54,386 nucleotides of DNA from Candidatus Cryptobacteroides onthequi. Lineage in GTDB: Bacteria; Bacteroidota; Bacteroidia; Bacteroidales; UBA932. The stretch's first letter is position 1. Each line of letters begins with the position of its first letter. Made by a program: the position numbers and the translations under genes. Below, piece after piece: positions 17,022 through 26,134 of this stretch. The notes below the pieces were generated by a model. That model saw nothing but the letters and a program-made list of their open reading frames with translations. It had not been told where the DNA came from and searched no databases. The stretch is from contig JAGHSA010000065.1 of the NCBI GenBank assembly GCA_018066125.1, forward strand, positions 1 through 54,386, written 5' to 3'.

Positions 17022-19001
17022 TTACCAACCAAGGTTCTGCACCAGGTTAGGGTTTGTCTCTATATACCCTACAGGGATAGGCCAGAAATAATCTTTGAGA
17101 CCGAAGGACTGCTCGGCGATGAAGGTCTTGACATAGTAGTCTTCCGCAGAGGCTGATGTCACATGGTAGCCGTAGATGTTCTTCTGGTACTCGGCAGGAG
17201 CCTCCATCCATCTGCGCAGGTCGAAGAAACGCTGGCACTCGAACGCAAGCTCATTGAGGCGCTCACGATGGATGATTGCACGCATACCGATCTTGGTGCC
17301 ATAGAATCCAGGGTTGTTTGAGTACTCATCCCATGATGTCTTCACATCAGGAATACCGGCTCTTTCACGTATGGCGTTGATGCATCTGAACATGTCTGCG
17401 CTGTGAGGGCCGTCAGGTCCCTCATACTCGTTTATGCACTCGGCATAGAGGAGATACAGGTCAGTCAGACGCATGGTAGGCCATGGGAACCACCATGCAG
17501 AGAAGGTATTCTGGGCTGTGAGGGCGCACTGATATGGGAAAAGCTTCTTAGGGAAATAGCCCGTGACAGGGCCTACCTCAGAGCTGGTCTTTCCCTGAGC
17601 TCCGTTCATCCTGCACTGGAGCGTGAACATATCGTCAGGTGAAAGATTTGTGGCGACAGACGGGATACGGCTCAGCCACTTGCCGCCGTCAAATCCCAGT
17701 GAGGAATAGAATCTCGGCTCACGGTCAAAGTTAAGCTGCACGGTAGAGTATCCCTCCATGATATAATACTTGTTGTCAGCATCGCCCGTCCTCAGGTCAA
17801 GCTTATTCACTCCCGTCCACTCGCTGTCATTTGAGATAGGAAGACCGTTCTTGGTATAGAACTGTTCTGCAATCTTGAGAGGGACACCGATGAACTTATA
17901 TCCGCCAAGCGAGTGAGTATATTCCGAGAAGTTCGGCATACAGAGCTGCTGGAAGATGGTCATGGATGACGAATTCGTCTGGGTGTTGCCCCATATGATT
18001 TCAGAATTCCATCTCGCATAGAAGGAGTTGCGGAGCGTGAGGTCTGTCAGAAGGGTATCATTGACCGTGCCCTCATGAAGGACAATAGGGAACGCTATCT
18101 TCACATCGGTGGTATCGAGAAGCCTTATACCGGCCTCGTCACAGATTTTCAGTGCATCATGGCAGGCATCCATCGCATTCTTCCATCTTTCCTGCTTCTG
18201 GGCCTCGGTCTTGGACGGGAAGAGCTGGGTGCCGCGTGAGTCGACAAGCGCAGCCTCCTGTTCATTGCCGTTGAACAGCGGACTTGCAGCATATGCAGCC
18301 ACACGGGCCCTGATTGACGCACAGATAGGCTTTGTGACACGTCCGAGCTCATCATTGGACATCACGACAAGCGGAAGGTTGTCCATGGCCTGGGCCATCT
18401 GGTCAAGTATATAATCGAAGCACTCGTCAACCGTGTTTCTGAAAACCCTTACAGTCTCGACATCGGAGTCGATAGGAAGGCTCTCATAAATGATAGGTAT
18501 GGGACCCCACTTCCTGAGAAGATGGAAATGATAGTATGCCTTGAGGAACTGCGCCTCAGCCTTCCACTGGTTTATTTCCCACTCATCCATGTCAGGGACA
18601 AGATCCACGTTTTCCATGAGGATGTCGCAGCAGCGGATTGCCTGATACATGGATGCCCAGTCATTGGCATATACGGTATTCGCGCTCATGAATCCGCGGG
18701 CTATATTGAAATAGGTCTGCGGGACACGTCCGCTCTGGTTGGTCACCACGCGGCCTACGAGGTCCCAGAGTTCGTCGCCTCCAAGCATGGCAGGATCGCC
18801 ACCGGGGATACCGTCATTCGGCATGTATGAGTAGCAGGTAGCCAGATAGCGGATAGCTGTCGACCTCAGGTTGAAAGCTGTCTCGATGGTGGCGAGTCCA
18901 TCATCCGGCACGACATCAAGGTATTTGTTGCAGCATGTAGCTCCAAACAATGTGGCAGCAGCTGCGAAACTGATCGATATTGTTCTAAATGATTTGCGCA
19001 T
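17022..19001 (-). CDS. RagB/SusD family substrate-binding lipoprotein (SusD1)
   Basis: A 659-residue outer-membrane lipoprotein (FGATCCNKYLDVVP) that caps the SusC1 barrel and captures substrate. The SusD signature N-terminus, the TPR-rich helical core (WEINQWKAEAQFLKAYYHFHLLRKWG) and the C-terminal ERLNELAFECQRFFDLRRW are all present. It begins 9 bases after the stop of susC1. It is somewhat longer than the common 500-600 residues, as in the RagB-like branch with large insertions. The ligand cannot be predicted. Confidence 0.95.
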   Translation of the reverse strand: MRKSFRTISISFAAAATLFGATCCNKYLDVVPDDGLATIETAFNLRSTAIRYLATCYSYMPNDGIPGGDPAMLGGDELWDLVGRVVTNQSGRVPQTYFNIARGFMSANTVYANDWASMYQAIRCCDILMENVDLVPDMDEWEINQWKAEAQFLKAYYHFHLLRKWGPIPIIYESLPIDSDVETVRVFRNTVDECFDYILDQMAQAMDNLPLVVMSNDELGRVTKPICASIRARVAAYAASPLFNGNEQEAALVDSRGTQLFPSKTEAQKQERWKNAMDACHDALKICDEAGIRLLDTTDVKIAFPIVLHEGTVNDTLLTDLTLRNSFYARWNSEIIWGNTQTNSSSMTIFQQLCMPNFSEYTHSLGGYKFIGVPLKIAEQFYTKNGLPISNDSEWTGVNKLDLRTGDADNKYYIMEGYSTVQLNFDREPRFYSSLGFDGGKWLSRIPSVATNLSPDDMFTLQCRMNGAQGKTSSEVGPVTGYFPKKLFPYQCALTAQNTFSAWWFPWPTMRLTDLYLLYAECINEYEGPDGPHSADMFRCINAIRERAGIPDVKTSWDEYSNNPGFYGTKIGMRAIIHRERLNELAFECQRFFDLRRWMEAPAEYQKNIYGYHVTSASAEDYYVKTFIAEQSFGLKDYFWPIPVGYIETNPNLVQNLGW

Positions 19002-19010
19002 GGCTATACA

Positions 19011-22000
19011 CTATTTGAAGGTTACATTGAGACCGATATTGAAAGTCCTCTGGATCGGATAGTTCAAGCCCTCTCCTGCAAGCTCTGGATCCCAGAGGTT
19101 GAACCTGCTCCAGCAGAGGAGGTTGTTGCCCTGGAAATAGAAGCGGAGGTTGTCCATACGCATCTTCTGAGTCCATTTCTGTGGAAGGGTATAACCGAAC
19201 TCCACCTGCTTGAGTCTCAGGAACGAACCGTCACGCATCCACCATGTGCTGACTGCCTGGTTGTTGTAGTTGCGGTAGTCGCTGAATCTTGGATACAGGG
19301 CGTAGATGTCCTGATTATCCTCGCTCCAGTGGCTGTCGGCATACGCCTTGAGCAGCTGGGTTGTGTTGTAATAGACATTGTTCTTCGTCCTTGGAACGAA
19401 TGGTGCTGTATCGGCAGCATCTATCCAGAAAGACTCGTTGGCAAGTCCCTGGAAGAATACAGACAGGTCGAAGCCCTTGTATCCGGCAGACACACCGAAA
19501 CCGTAGATGATCTCAGGAGAGGTCGGGAATCCGATAGGAACCATGTCGGCATTGGTGATGACACCGTCGCCATTGACATCGGTGTACTTGATGTCACCTC
19601 CGCCATACTGGTTACCGAATGAAGCCTGTGAAGGGCTGTTGGCGGCATCCTGATCATCGATGAAGAGACGCTCGGCGATGTATCCCCATTTCTGTCCGAT
19701 CGCCTGCCCTACATGCTGACGATAAGGTTCCGGATATGTCGGTTCCTCATAGACGAGATACTCACTTTTTGAGAGAGTGAAGTTGCCTCGTGCAGAGGTC
19801 CAGAGGTCCTTGTTCCATGACTGCTTGTAGTCCGCCTGGATATCGATGCCATGTGCCTTGGCCTCACCGATGTTTGCAGAGATACCGGCCTGGAGGCCCA
19901 TGGTGTTAGGGATGTCGGCACGGCTCATGAAGATATCCGTACGGTGCTCGGTGTAGTACTCCGCGATCACGTCCAGCTTCTTGAATAGGCTGAACTCGAC
20001 TGCAGTGTTGCTCTTGTACGACTTCTCCCAGGTGATGGCGTCATTTGCATATCTGCTGACTCCGATACCGCTGTAGGACTTGTTCCTGGTCTCACCGAAG
20101 TATGCCGCATAAGAAGAGCTGTTCATATTCATCTCCGAGAGATAATAGAATCTGTTCGCAGCCGCGCCGATATTGTCGTTTCCGACAAGACCGTAGGAGT
20201 AGCGGAGCTTGAGGTTGGTGACAGTCTTGCTGAGCGGCTTGAACCATGGTTCATTCGAAATCACCCATGCACCTCCGACAGAAGGGAAGAAACCCCATCT
20301 GTGAGTCTTTGAGAAGCGCTCGGAACCATTGTAACCGAAGTTGAACTCAGCGAAATACTTCTTGTTCCATCCATATGTGAATCGTCCTGACAATCCGGCA
20401 TTCCTTGAAGGAAGCGACAGCTGGAGAGATCCTGCGTTCGCGTTGAGCTTCTCACGTGCAGTGAGGACAAGAAGACCGGTCACGGCATGTTTTCCAAACT
20501 CACGTGCATAGTTGAGACGGCTCTCCGAATACATGGTGTTGGTGATGTTCTTGCCACCCTCACTGTACTGGAGATAGTCGGTACCTGTCTCATTGATGCG
20601 GTGGAGGTGATACTCATTGGTGAACGAGTCGTAGTTGTCAAGGGTGTACCAATATGGGCTGAACTGTCGGAATACGTTGTAGTCTGAAAGACGAGTGAGA
20701 TTGAAAAGGGTCATGAACGACAGTCCCTTTGTGATGAAATCCAGATTCTGGTTGATCTCGACGGCTGCTATCATCTGCGAGCGCTGATAGTCCTTGTATC
20801 CCTTGACGAGGTTGGCATACGGGTTGGTGTAAGAGCCGTCATCATAGTTTCCGAACATGATGTGCTTGATGCCTCTGTTGTCCTCATCTACGGGATAATA
20901 AGGTGCGAACAGCACGGGATCGGAGTGAACCACCTGGTTATACACATCCGAACCACCATTGAGAGGCCCGGTATAGTCCGTGAAGTTGCCGGTCAGACGG
21001 ATGGCAAGCTTGGTGGTCTTGGTGACATTGATGTCGATATTGGACCTGAGGGTATAGGTCTTCTGATCGATGTTGTTGTTGAAGCTGTTGCGCTTGTCCA
21101 CATTGAGGATACCGGTATCCTCCGTGAAGGCACCGGCCACATAGTACTGGGCTACATTTCCGCCGCCTCGTGCAGATACATTCGCGCGGTAGCTGGTAGC
21201 ATAATCCTTGAAAAGCTGGCTGTACCAGTCATTGGCAGGATAGATGTATCTGTTGGCATTCTCCTTGCCGGTCTGCTCAATCTTGTCGAAACTGTACTTG
21301 AGGTCGCCGAGAGGGTTTCGGGTGGTGATGGCCTCATTGTAGGATTTCATGAAAGTGACAGGGTCAGCGAGTTCCACCACGTCCGTAGGCTGGGAGATGG
21401 AGGTCTCGAGTCGTGCGAAGATCTTCGCAGGTCCCTCCTGACCGCGCTTTGTGGTGACGAAAATGACACCATTCGCACCACGGGCACCGTAGAGCGCCGT
21501 GGCAGTCGCATCCTTCATGACTGAGAAGCTCTCGATGTCATCCGGCTGGAGACGCGCAAGGTCTGTAGATGTAAGCTCGATGTTGTCGATAAGGATGAGA
21601 GGGCTGGTATTGGCACCGAAAGTGGTAATGCCTCGCACGAAGAAATCTGCATTGTCCTGTCCCGGCTCACCGGAACGCTGGTAAGCGATCACACCTGCCA
21701 CATTTCCCGCCAGCGAGGTGGTAAGATTGCTGGAAGGGACTTTAAGCGTCTTGACGTCAATGCTCGTGATCGAACCGATGACGCTCTCCTTTTTCTGCTT
21801 TCCGAAGGCCACAACGACTGCGTCGTCGAGCTCCGTGACTGCATTTTTCAATTTTACGATGACATTGGACAGTTCACCGACGGTGATCATCTGCTGCTCC
21901 TTTCCGAAGAAATCGATCTGGAGTCGGTCTGATGCCTTCACGCCAGAAAGTTTGAAAGCACCATCGAGATCTGTCACTGTTCCCTTTGTCGTGCCGACGA

Positions 22001-22136
22001 TCATGACACTGGCTCCCGGAATGGTTTCTCCAGTCTCGTCTTCATATACGACACCCTTGATCGTCTTGGTCTGCGCGATGGCAGCGACAGAGAGGACAAG
22101 GCACATGAAAGTCGCGACAATCTTTCGTAATGACAT
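19011..22136 (-). CDS. SusC/RagA family TonB-dependent outer-membrane transporter (SusC1)
   Basis: A 1041-residue TonB-dependent transporter with a signal peptide (SVAAIA-QTK). It has an N-terminal carboxypeptidase-regulatory-like domain (IKGVVYEDETGETIPGASV), a TonB-box-like region (LDDAVVVAFGKQKKES), the plug domain (LYGARGANGVIFVTTKRG) and a beta-barrel ending in the usual terminal strand FNIGLNVTFK. There is no extra N-terminal STN domain, so ECF-sigma/anti-sigma signalling is not expected. It is first in a six-gene minus-strand operon and divergent from the GH92 gene at 22294. Confidence 0.96.
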   Translation of the reverse strand: MSLRKIVATFMCLVLSVAAIAQTKTIKGVVYEDETGETIPGASVMIVGTTKGTVTDLDGAFKLSGVKASDRLQIDFFGKEQQMITVGELSNVIVKLKNAVTELDDAVVVAFGKQKKESVIGSITSIDVKTLKVPSSNLTTSLAGNVAGVIAYQRSGEPGQDNADFFVRGITTFGANTSPLILIDNIELTSTDLARLQPDDIESFSVMKDATATALYGARGANGVIFVTTKRGQEGPAKIFARLETSISQPTDVVELADPVTFMKSYNEAITTRNPLGDLKYSFDKIEQTGKENANRYIYPANDWYSQLFKDYATSYRANVSARGGGNVAQYYVAGAFTEDTGILNVDKRNSFNNNIDQKTYTLRSNIDINVTKTTKLAIRLTGNFTDYTGPLNGGSDVYNQVVHSDPVLFAPYYPVDEDNRGIKHIMFGNYDDGSYTNPYANLVKGYKDYQRSQMIAAVEINQNLDFITKGLSFMTLFNLTRLSDYNVFRQFSPYWYTLDNYDSFTNEYHLHRINETGTDYLQYSEGGKNITNTMYSESRLNYAREFGKHAVTGLLVLTAREKLNANAGSLQLSLPSRNAGLSGRFTYGWNKKYFAEFNFGYNGSERFSKTHRWGFFPSVGGAWVISNEPWFKPLSKTVTNLKLRYSYGLVGNDNIGAAANRFYYLSEMNMNSSSYAAYFGETRNKSYSGIGVSRYANDAITWEKSYKSNTAVEFSLFKKLDVIAEYYTEHRTDIFMSRADIPNTMGLQAGISANIGEAKAHGIDIQADYKQSWNKDLWTSARGNFTLSKSEYLVYEEPTYPEPYRQHVGQAIGQKWGYIAERLFIDDQDAANSPSQASFGNQYGGGDIKYTDVNGDGVITNADMVPIGFPTSPEIIYGFGVSAGYKGFDLSVFFQGLANESFWIDAADTAPFVPRTKNNVYYNTTQLLKAYADSHWSEDNQDIYALYPRFSDYRNYNNQAVSTWWMRDGSFLRLKQVEFGYTLPQKWTQKMRMDNLRFYFQGNNLLCWSRFNLWDPELAGEGLNYPIQRTFNIGLNVTFK

Positions 22137-22180
22137 ATCAACTGATGTTTAATAGTGTGTGTTTTGCGAGAAACTTCTCT

Positions 22181-22212
22181 CAAATCGTAAATTTATAAAA
22201 AAATACACCCAA
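22181..22212 (-). promoter_or_regulatory. Candidate promoter of the susC1 operon
   Basis: On the minus strand a TTG (22212-22210) lies 20 bases before TACGATTTG (22189-22181). This is close to the phylum consensus TTG-N19-21-TAnnTTTG, but with one extra base in the -7 box. The spacing is right and it is 45 bases from the ATG. Confidence 0.4.
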
Positions 22213-22265
22213 TTACAGGCAGAAATGATAAATTTTCTCCACTTTTTCCGATAAGCTTTTATTCG

Positions 22266-22273
22266 TATTTTTG
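22266..22273 (+). promoter_or_regulatory. Bacteroidota -7 element (TATTTTTG) before GH92 gene 1
   Basis: TATTTTTG matches TAnnTTTG and ends 20 bases before the GTG start of the GH92 gene, implying a very short leader. The -33 region is T-rich (CTTTTTCC) but lacks an exact TTTG. The 157-base gap shared with susC1 is AT-rich. Confidence 0.5.
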
Positions 22274-22293
22274 CATACCTAATCATCATAAAA

Positions 22294-24615
22294 GTGAAAA
22301 AAGCATTTCTTGCCGCATCTCTGATGCTGAGCGTATGCGCAATGTATGCGCAAAAACCTACAGACTACGTCAACCCATTCATCGGAACCGAGGGCATGGG
22401 ACACACCTTCCCGGGAGCGTGCGCCCCTTTCGGCATTGTCCAGCTCTCCCCTGACAACGACACCATCCCCCACAATGTGGGCGGCAAATACCAGCCGAGG
22501 GTGTACGAGTACTGCGCCGGCTACCAGCACGGCGACAGCACAATCGTCGGATTCAGCCACACCCATTTCAGCGGCACCGGTCATTCCGACCTCGGCGACA
22601 TCCTCGTGATGCCGGGAACCGGAGCCATCCAGCTCAACCCGGGAACCGCCACGGATCCCGACAGCGGCTACCGCTCACGCTTCTCCCATGACAGCGAGAA
22701 GGCCAGCCCGGGCTACTACGAGGTGACTCTCTCCGATTATGGCATCCGCGCGCAGATGACCGCATCACAGAGAGTGGGTGTGCACAGGTACACCTTCCCA
22801 CAGGGCAGCGACGGCCATGTCGTCATCGACCTCCAGCACGGCATCTACAACTATGACGGCAAGACCCTCTGGGCCGAGATGAGAGTGGAGAACGACACCC
22901 TCATCACCGGCTACCGCATCACCAACGGATGGGCGCGTACCAACTACACCTATTTCGCGATCTCACTCTCGCAGCCGATCATAGAATACGGCTACACCGA
23001 CCGCCAGAAGACAGACTACAAAGGCGGATGGGGCAAATTCCCTCAATTCCACAATTTCCCTGAGATGGCCGGCCGCAAGCTTGTGGCATGGTTCAGGTTC
23101 GACACCGCAAAAGAGCCGGTAGTCGAAATGAAGGTCGCCCTTTCTGCCACCAGCACCGAGGGCGCGCTTCTCAACCTCAGGGCTGAAGCTGCGGGCAAGA
23201 GCTTCGAGCAGATCTGCAAGGGCACCGAGAATGCCTGGAATGCAGAGCTCGAGACCATACAGGTAGAGGGCACAGAAGACCAGAAGGCCATGTTCTACAC
23301 CTCATACTACCACACCATGATCAATCCGTCCGTCTATATGGACGTGGACGGCAGCTACAGGGGTCTGGACCGCAATATCCACAAGGCGGAAGGCTTCACC
23401 AACTACACCGTCTTCTCATTGTGGGACACATACCGCGCCGAGCATCCTTTCCTCGCACTCATGAAGCCTCAGCAGGCGCGTGACATGGCCATCTCCATGA
23501 TCCGCCACCAGCAGCAGAGCGTGCACGGACTCCTCCCGGTATGGAGCCACATGGGCAATGACAACTGGTGCATGAGCGGATATCACGCCACATCAGTCCT
23601 CGCCGACGCGATCACGAAGGGACTGGACATTGACAAGGAGGAGGCCCTCAAGGCCATGATCAAGACTTCAAATGTAGAGTATTATGCCGGTCTCGGCGAA
23701 TACATCCAGCTCGGATACGTACCACTCGACAAGACTGCCACAGCAGCATCCAACACCCTCGAGTATTCATACGACGACTGGACCATCTACCACACCGCAC
23801 TCCTCGCAGGCGACACAAAGACAGCCGATACCTACCGCAAGAGAGCGATGTACTACAGCAACATCTACGACACCGAGCTCGGCTTTGCACGTCCGAAATA
23901 TACCGACGGAAGCTTCAAGAAGGACTTTGACGTACGTCAGACCTATGGCGAAGGCTTCATCGAGGGCAACTCTTGGAACTTCTCATTCCATGTGCCTCAG
24001 GACATCAACGGGCTCATGAAACTGATGGGCGGAGACAAGAAGTTCATCGCAGACATGGACGAGCTCTTCGGCATGGACCTCGACCCTAAGTACTACGAGG
24101 ACAACGAGGACATCACAGCCGAGTGCCTCATCGGCGGATATGTACACGGCAACGAGCCAAGCCACCACATCCCTTACCTCTACGCATGGACATCACAGCC
24201 TTGGAAGACCCAGTACTGGCTCCGCGAGGTTATGAACAGCAAGTACCTCAACCACATCCGCGGCCTTGGAGGCAATGACGACTGCGGCCAGATGTCCGCA
24301 TGGTACATCTTCACCGCCATGGGATTCTACCCTGTCTGCCCTGGAACCGATCAGTATGTGTTCGGTGCGCCTTATCTCCCATACATGAAGATCAGTCTCC
24401 CTAACGGCAAGACTCTCGAGATCAAGGCTCCTGCTGTCAGCGACACCAACCGCTATGTCAAGGAGGTACGCCTCAACGGCAAGCCTTACGGCAAGATGTA
24501 CATCACCCACGATGACATACTCGCAGGCGGTACTCTCGAGTACATCATGAGCGCAAAGCCTAACAAGAAGCGCGGACTCGCCGCTTCCGACAAGCCTTAT
24601 TCACTCAGCGAATAA
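22294..24615 (+). CDS. GH92 family exo-alpha-mannosidase 1
   Basis: A 773-residue exported enzyme with a GTG start; no in-frame ATG precedes the signal peptide MKKAFLAASLMLSVCAMYAQ. GH92 enzymes are calcium-dependent inverting exo-alpha-mannosidases that trim alpha-linked mannose from N-glycans and yeast mannan. Family hallmarks are the N-terminal VNPFIGTEGMGHTFPGA, FSHTHFSGTG, DTYRAEHP, HGNEPSHHIPYLYAW (E621, probable acid) and GNDDCGQMSAWYIF (D662/D663, base region). It carries a signal peptide but no lipobox, so it is probably periplasmic. It stands alone on the plus strand, divergent from susC1, with its own -7 element and terminator. Confidence 0.95.
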   Translation: MKKAFLAASLMLSVCAMYAQKPTDYVNPFIGTEGMGHTFPGACAPFGIVQLSPDNDTIPHNVGGKYQPRVYEYCAGYQHGDSTIVGFSHTHFSGTGHSDLGDILVMPGTGAIQLNPGTATDPDSGYRSRFSHDSEKASPGYYEVTLSDYGIRAQMTASQRVGVHRYTFPQGSDGHVVIDLQHGIYNYDGKTLWAEMRVENDTLITGYRITNGWARTNYTYFAISLSQPIIEYGYTDRQKTDYKGGWGKFPQFHNFPEMAGRKLVAWFRFDTAKEPVVEMKVALSATSTEGALLNLRAEAAGKSFEQICKGTENAWNAELETIQVEGTEDQKAMFYTSYYHTMINPSVYMDVDGSYRGLDRNIHKAEGFTNYTVFSLWDTYRAEHPFLALMKPQQARDMAISMIRHQQQSVHGLLPVWSHMGNDNWCMSGYHATSVLADAITKGLDIDKEEALKAMIKTSNVEYYAGLGEYIQLGYVPLDKTATAASNTLEYSYDDWTIYHTALLAGDTKTADTYRKRAMYYSNIYDTELGFARPKYTDGSFKKDFDVRQTYGEGFIEGNSWNFSFHVPQDINGLMKLMGGDKKFIADMDELFGMDLDPKYYEDNEDITAECLIGGYVHGNEPSHHIPYLYAWTSQPWKTQYWLREVMNSKYLNHIRGLGGNDDCGQMSAWYIFTAMGFYPVCPGTDQYVFGAPYLPYMKISLPNGKTLEIKAPAVSDTNRYVKEVRLNGKPYGKMYITHDDILAGGTLEYIMSAKPNKKRGLAASDKPYSLSE

Positions 24616-24655
24616 TCCCTGACGCCGGGACGAACCGGCGACAGCATAAGACAGC

Positions 24656-24694
24656 AAAGCGGCCGATGAATCATCACCGGCCGCTTTCTTTGTT
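24656..24694 (+). terminator. Rho-independent terminator after GH92 gene 1
   Basis: A perfect 10-base-pair stem (AAAGCGGCCG/CGGCCGCTTT) with a 12-base loop, followed by CTTTGTTT, 40 bases after the stop codon. A second small hairpin (GACAGTC/GACTGTC, 24703-24723) lies near the end of the converging gene but has no T-run. Confidence 0.8.
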
Positions 24695-24730
24695 TATGAA
24701 GAGACAGTCCTTTTCAGACTGTCAACTGGA

Positions 24731-26113
24731 CTACTGCTTCTCGAAGTATGCACCTCCGGTAGGGCCGTATGACCAGATGTTGTTGTAGTTGAGCTGATAG
24801 ATAGTGGTGTAAGAACTTGTTGCATAGCCCTTCTTGACGATTGAGAAACCGCAGAAGTATCTGCTTTCAGAGACAAGTCTCTCAGCACCTGTACCCATGG
24901 TCACCTTGAGAGCCGGGTCGAAGATATCCTCAACTCCCCATCCTACCCAGGCATAGTTGCATGCTTCAGGACCGAATGACTGCTCAGCAAAATAACCTGT
25001 GCTATATGTTGTAGAGTTGGTGAGCTCAGGGATGATAGCGACCTCGATGCCGCTTGACACTGTCTGGTAGTCAAGTGAGAGGTAGGTATATACCTTAGGA
25101 CCATCCTCGGTGATCTCGAGAGAGCATGGGAGTTTGGCCTCGAGGTAAAGACCCACGATATCGAAATTGTGGACATGTCCGTTGAGTTCCTCCTCATTTT
25201 CTACAGGGACGAACTTCACGGTAGTAGCCATTCTTCTGGTGCCGAGAGTCTTTGTGTTGCTGAGAGGCTTGAATGCGTTGCTGTAGAGGACATAGTCGCC
25301 TGCGATGTCCTTACCCTCAACCTGCTGGATGGTGATGGATGAACCTGTAGAGAGCTCAAGGGTAGCCTTGCGAGGCTTGCCGGTGTTATTTGCGGTCCAT
25401 CTTGCGACACCGTCGGTGAATGAGAGCCATCCGCCTTCGCCCGCTGTCTTTCCGTTATCTGCAGCAGCACCGAAGAGTCCGCGGTAACCGGCAGCGTCAG
25501 TCTTCCAGAATGTGAGAGTCTCAGGCTCTGTAGGCACGCGGAGGGTAACCTTCACCTTGCAGACAGACTTGGTGCCGTCAACGAGGGATGCAGTGATATC
25601 GGCCTCGCCGAGAGCGACAGGGCTTACATTGCCGGCAGCGTCCACTGTAGCGACAGCAGGATCGGAAGATGCCCAGCTGACTGCAGGGAATGTCACATTG
25701 TAAGGCTCCACTGTGGCGGTGAGCTGAGCTCCGTTCTCGCCCTCGTAGAGGGTGAGAGAAGTCATATTGAGGACAAGTGAAGACGCCGGCACGTTTGATA
25801 CAGTCACAGCGCAGGTGGCTGAGACATTCTCCGGAGTCTTGGCTGTGATGGTGGCTGTTCCGGCCTTGACACCGGTGACATATCCTCCGGTGACAGTGGC
25901 AACTGATTCGTCTGAAGAGGTCCACGCAATCTCTGAGCTGGCATTCTTCGGAGAGAATTCAGGTGTGAGGGTAGCAGTCTGACCGACATAGATCTGGACA
26001 GAAGCCTGATCCATGGTCATTCCAGTCGGCGTGATATCAGTATCCTTTGTACAAGATACAGAGAGAGCAGCGCCAAAGATGGATGCAATTGCAATTATTC
26101 TATTGATTTTCAT
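24731..26113 (-). CDS. Big2-domain lipoprotein, putative surface glycan-binding protein
   Basis: A 460-residue lipoprotein (ALSVSCTKDTD). It has two bacterial Ig-like Big2 domains, at about 30-107 (VGQTATLTPEFSPKNA, WTSSDESVATV, AGTATITAKT) and 111-190 (WASSDPAVATVDAAGNVS). A C-terminal domain of about 260 residues follows with no family I recognise (GTRRMATTVKFVPV, AEQSFGPEACNYAWVGWG). Its place directly after susD2 (21 bases) matches that of SusE/SusF-like surface glycan-binding proteins, so binding the SusC2/SusD2 substrate is a reasonable inference. It is last in the operon. Confidence 0.75.
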   Translation of the reverse strand: MKINRIIAIASIFGAALSVSCTKDTDITPTGMTMDQASVQIYVGQTATLTPEFSPKNASSEIAWTSSDESVATVTGGYVTGVKAGTATITAKTPENVSATCAVTVSNVPASSLVLNMTSLTLYEGENGAQLTATVEPYNVTFPAVSWASSDPAVATVDAAGNVSPVALGEADITASLVDGTKSVCKVKVTLRVPTEPETLTFWKTDAAGYRGLFGAAADNGKTAGEGGWLSFTDGVARWTANNTGKPRKATLELSTGSSITIQQVEGKDIAGDYVLYSNAFKPLSNTKTLGTRRMATTVKFVPVENEEELNGHVHNFDIVGLYLEAKLPCSLEITEDGPKVYTYLSLDYQTVSSGIEVAIIPELTNSTTYSTGYFAEQSFGPEACNYAWVGWGVEDIFDPALKVTMGTGAERLVSESRYFCGFSIVKKGYATSSYTTIYQLNYNNIWSYGPTGGAYFEKQ

Positions 26114-26134
26114 AATCGGATCGTGTTACTGATA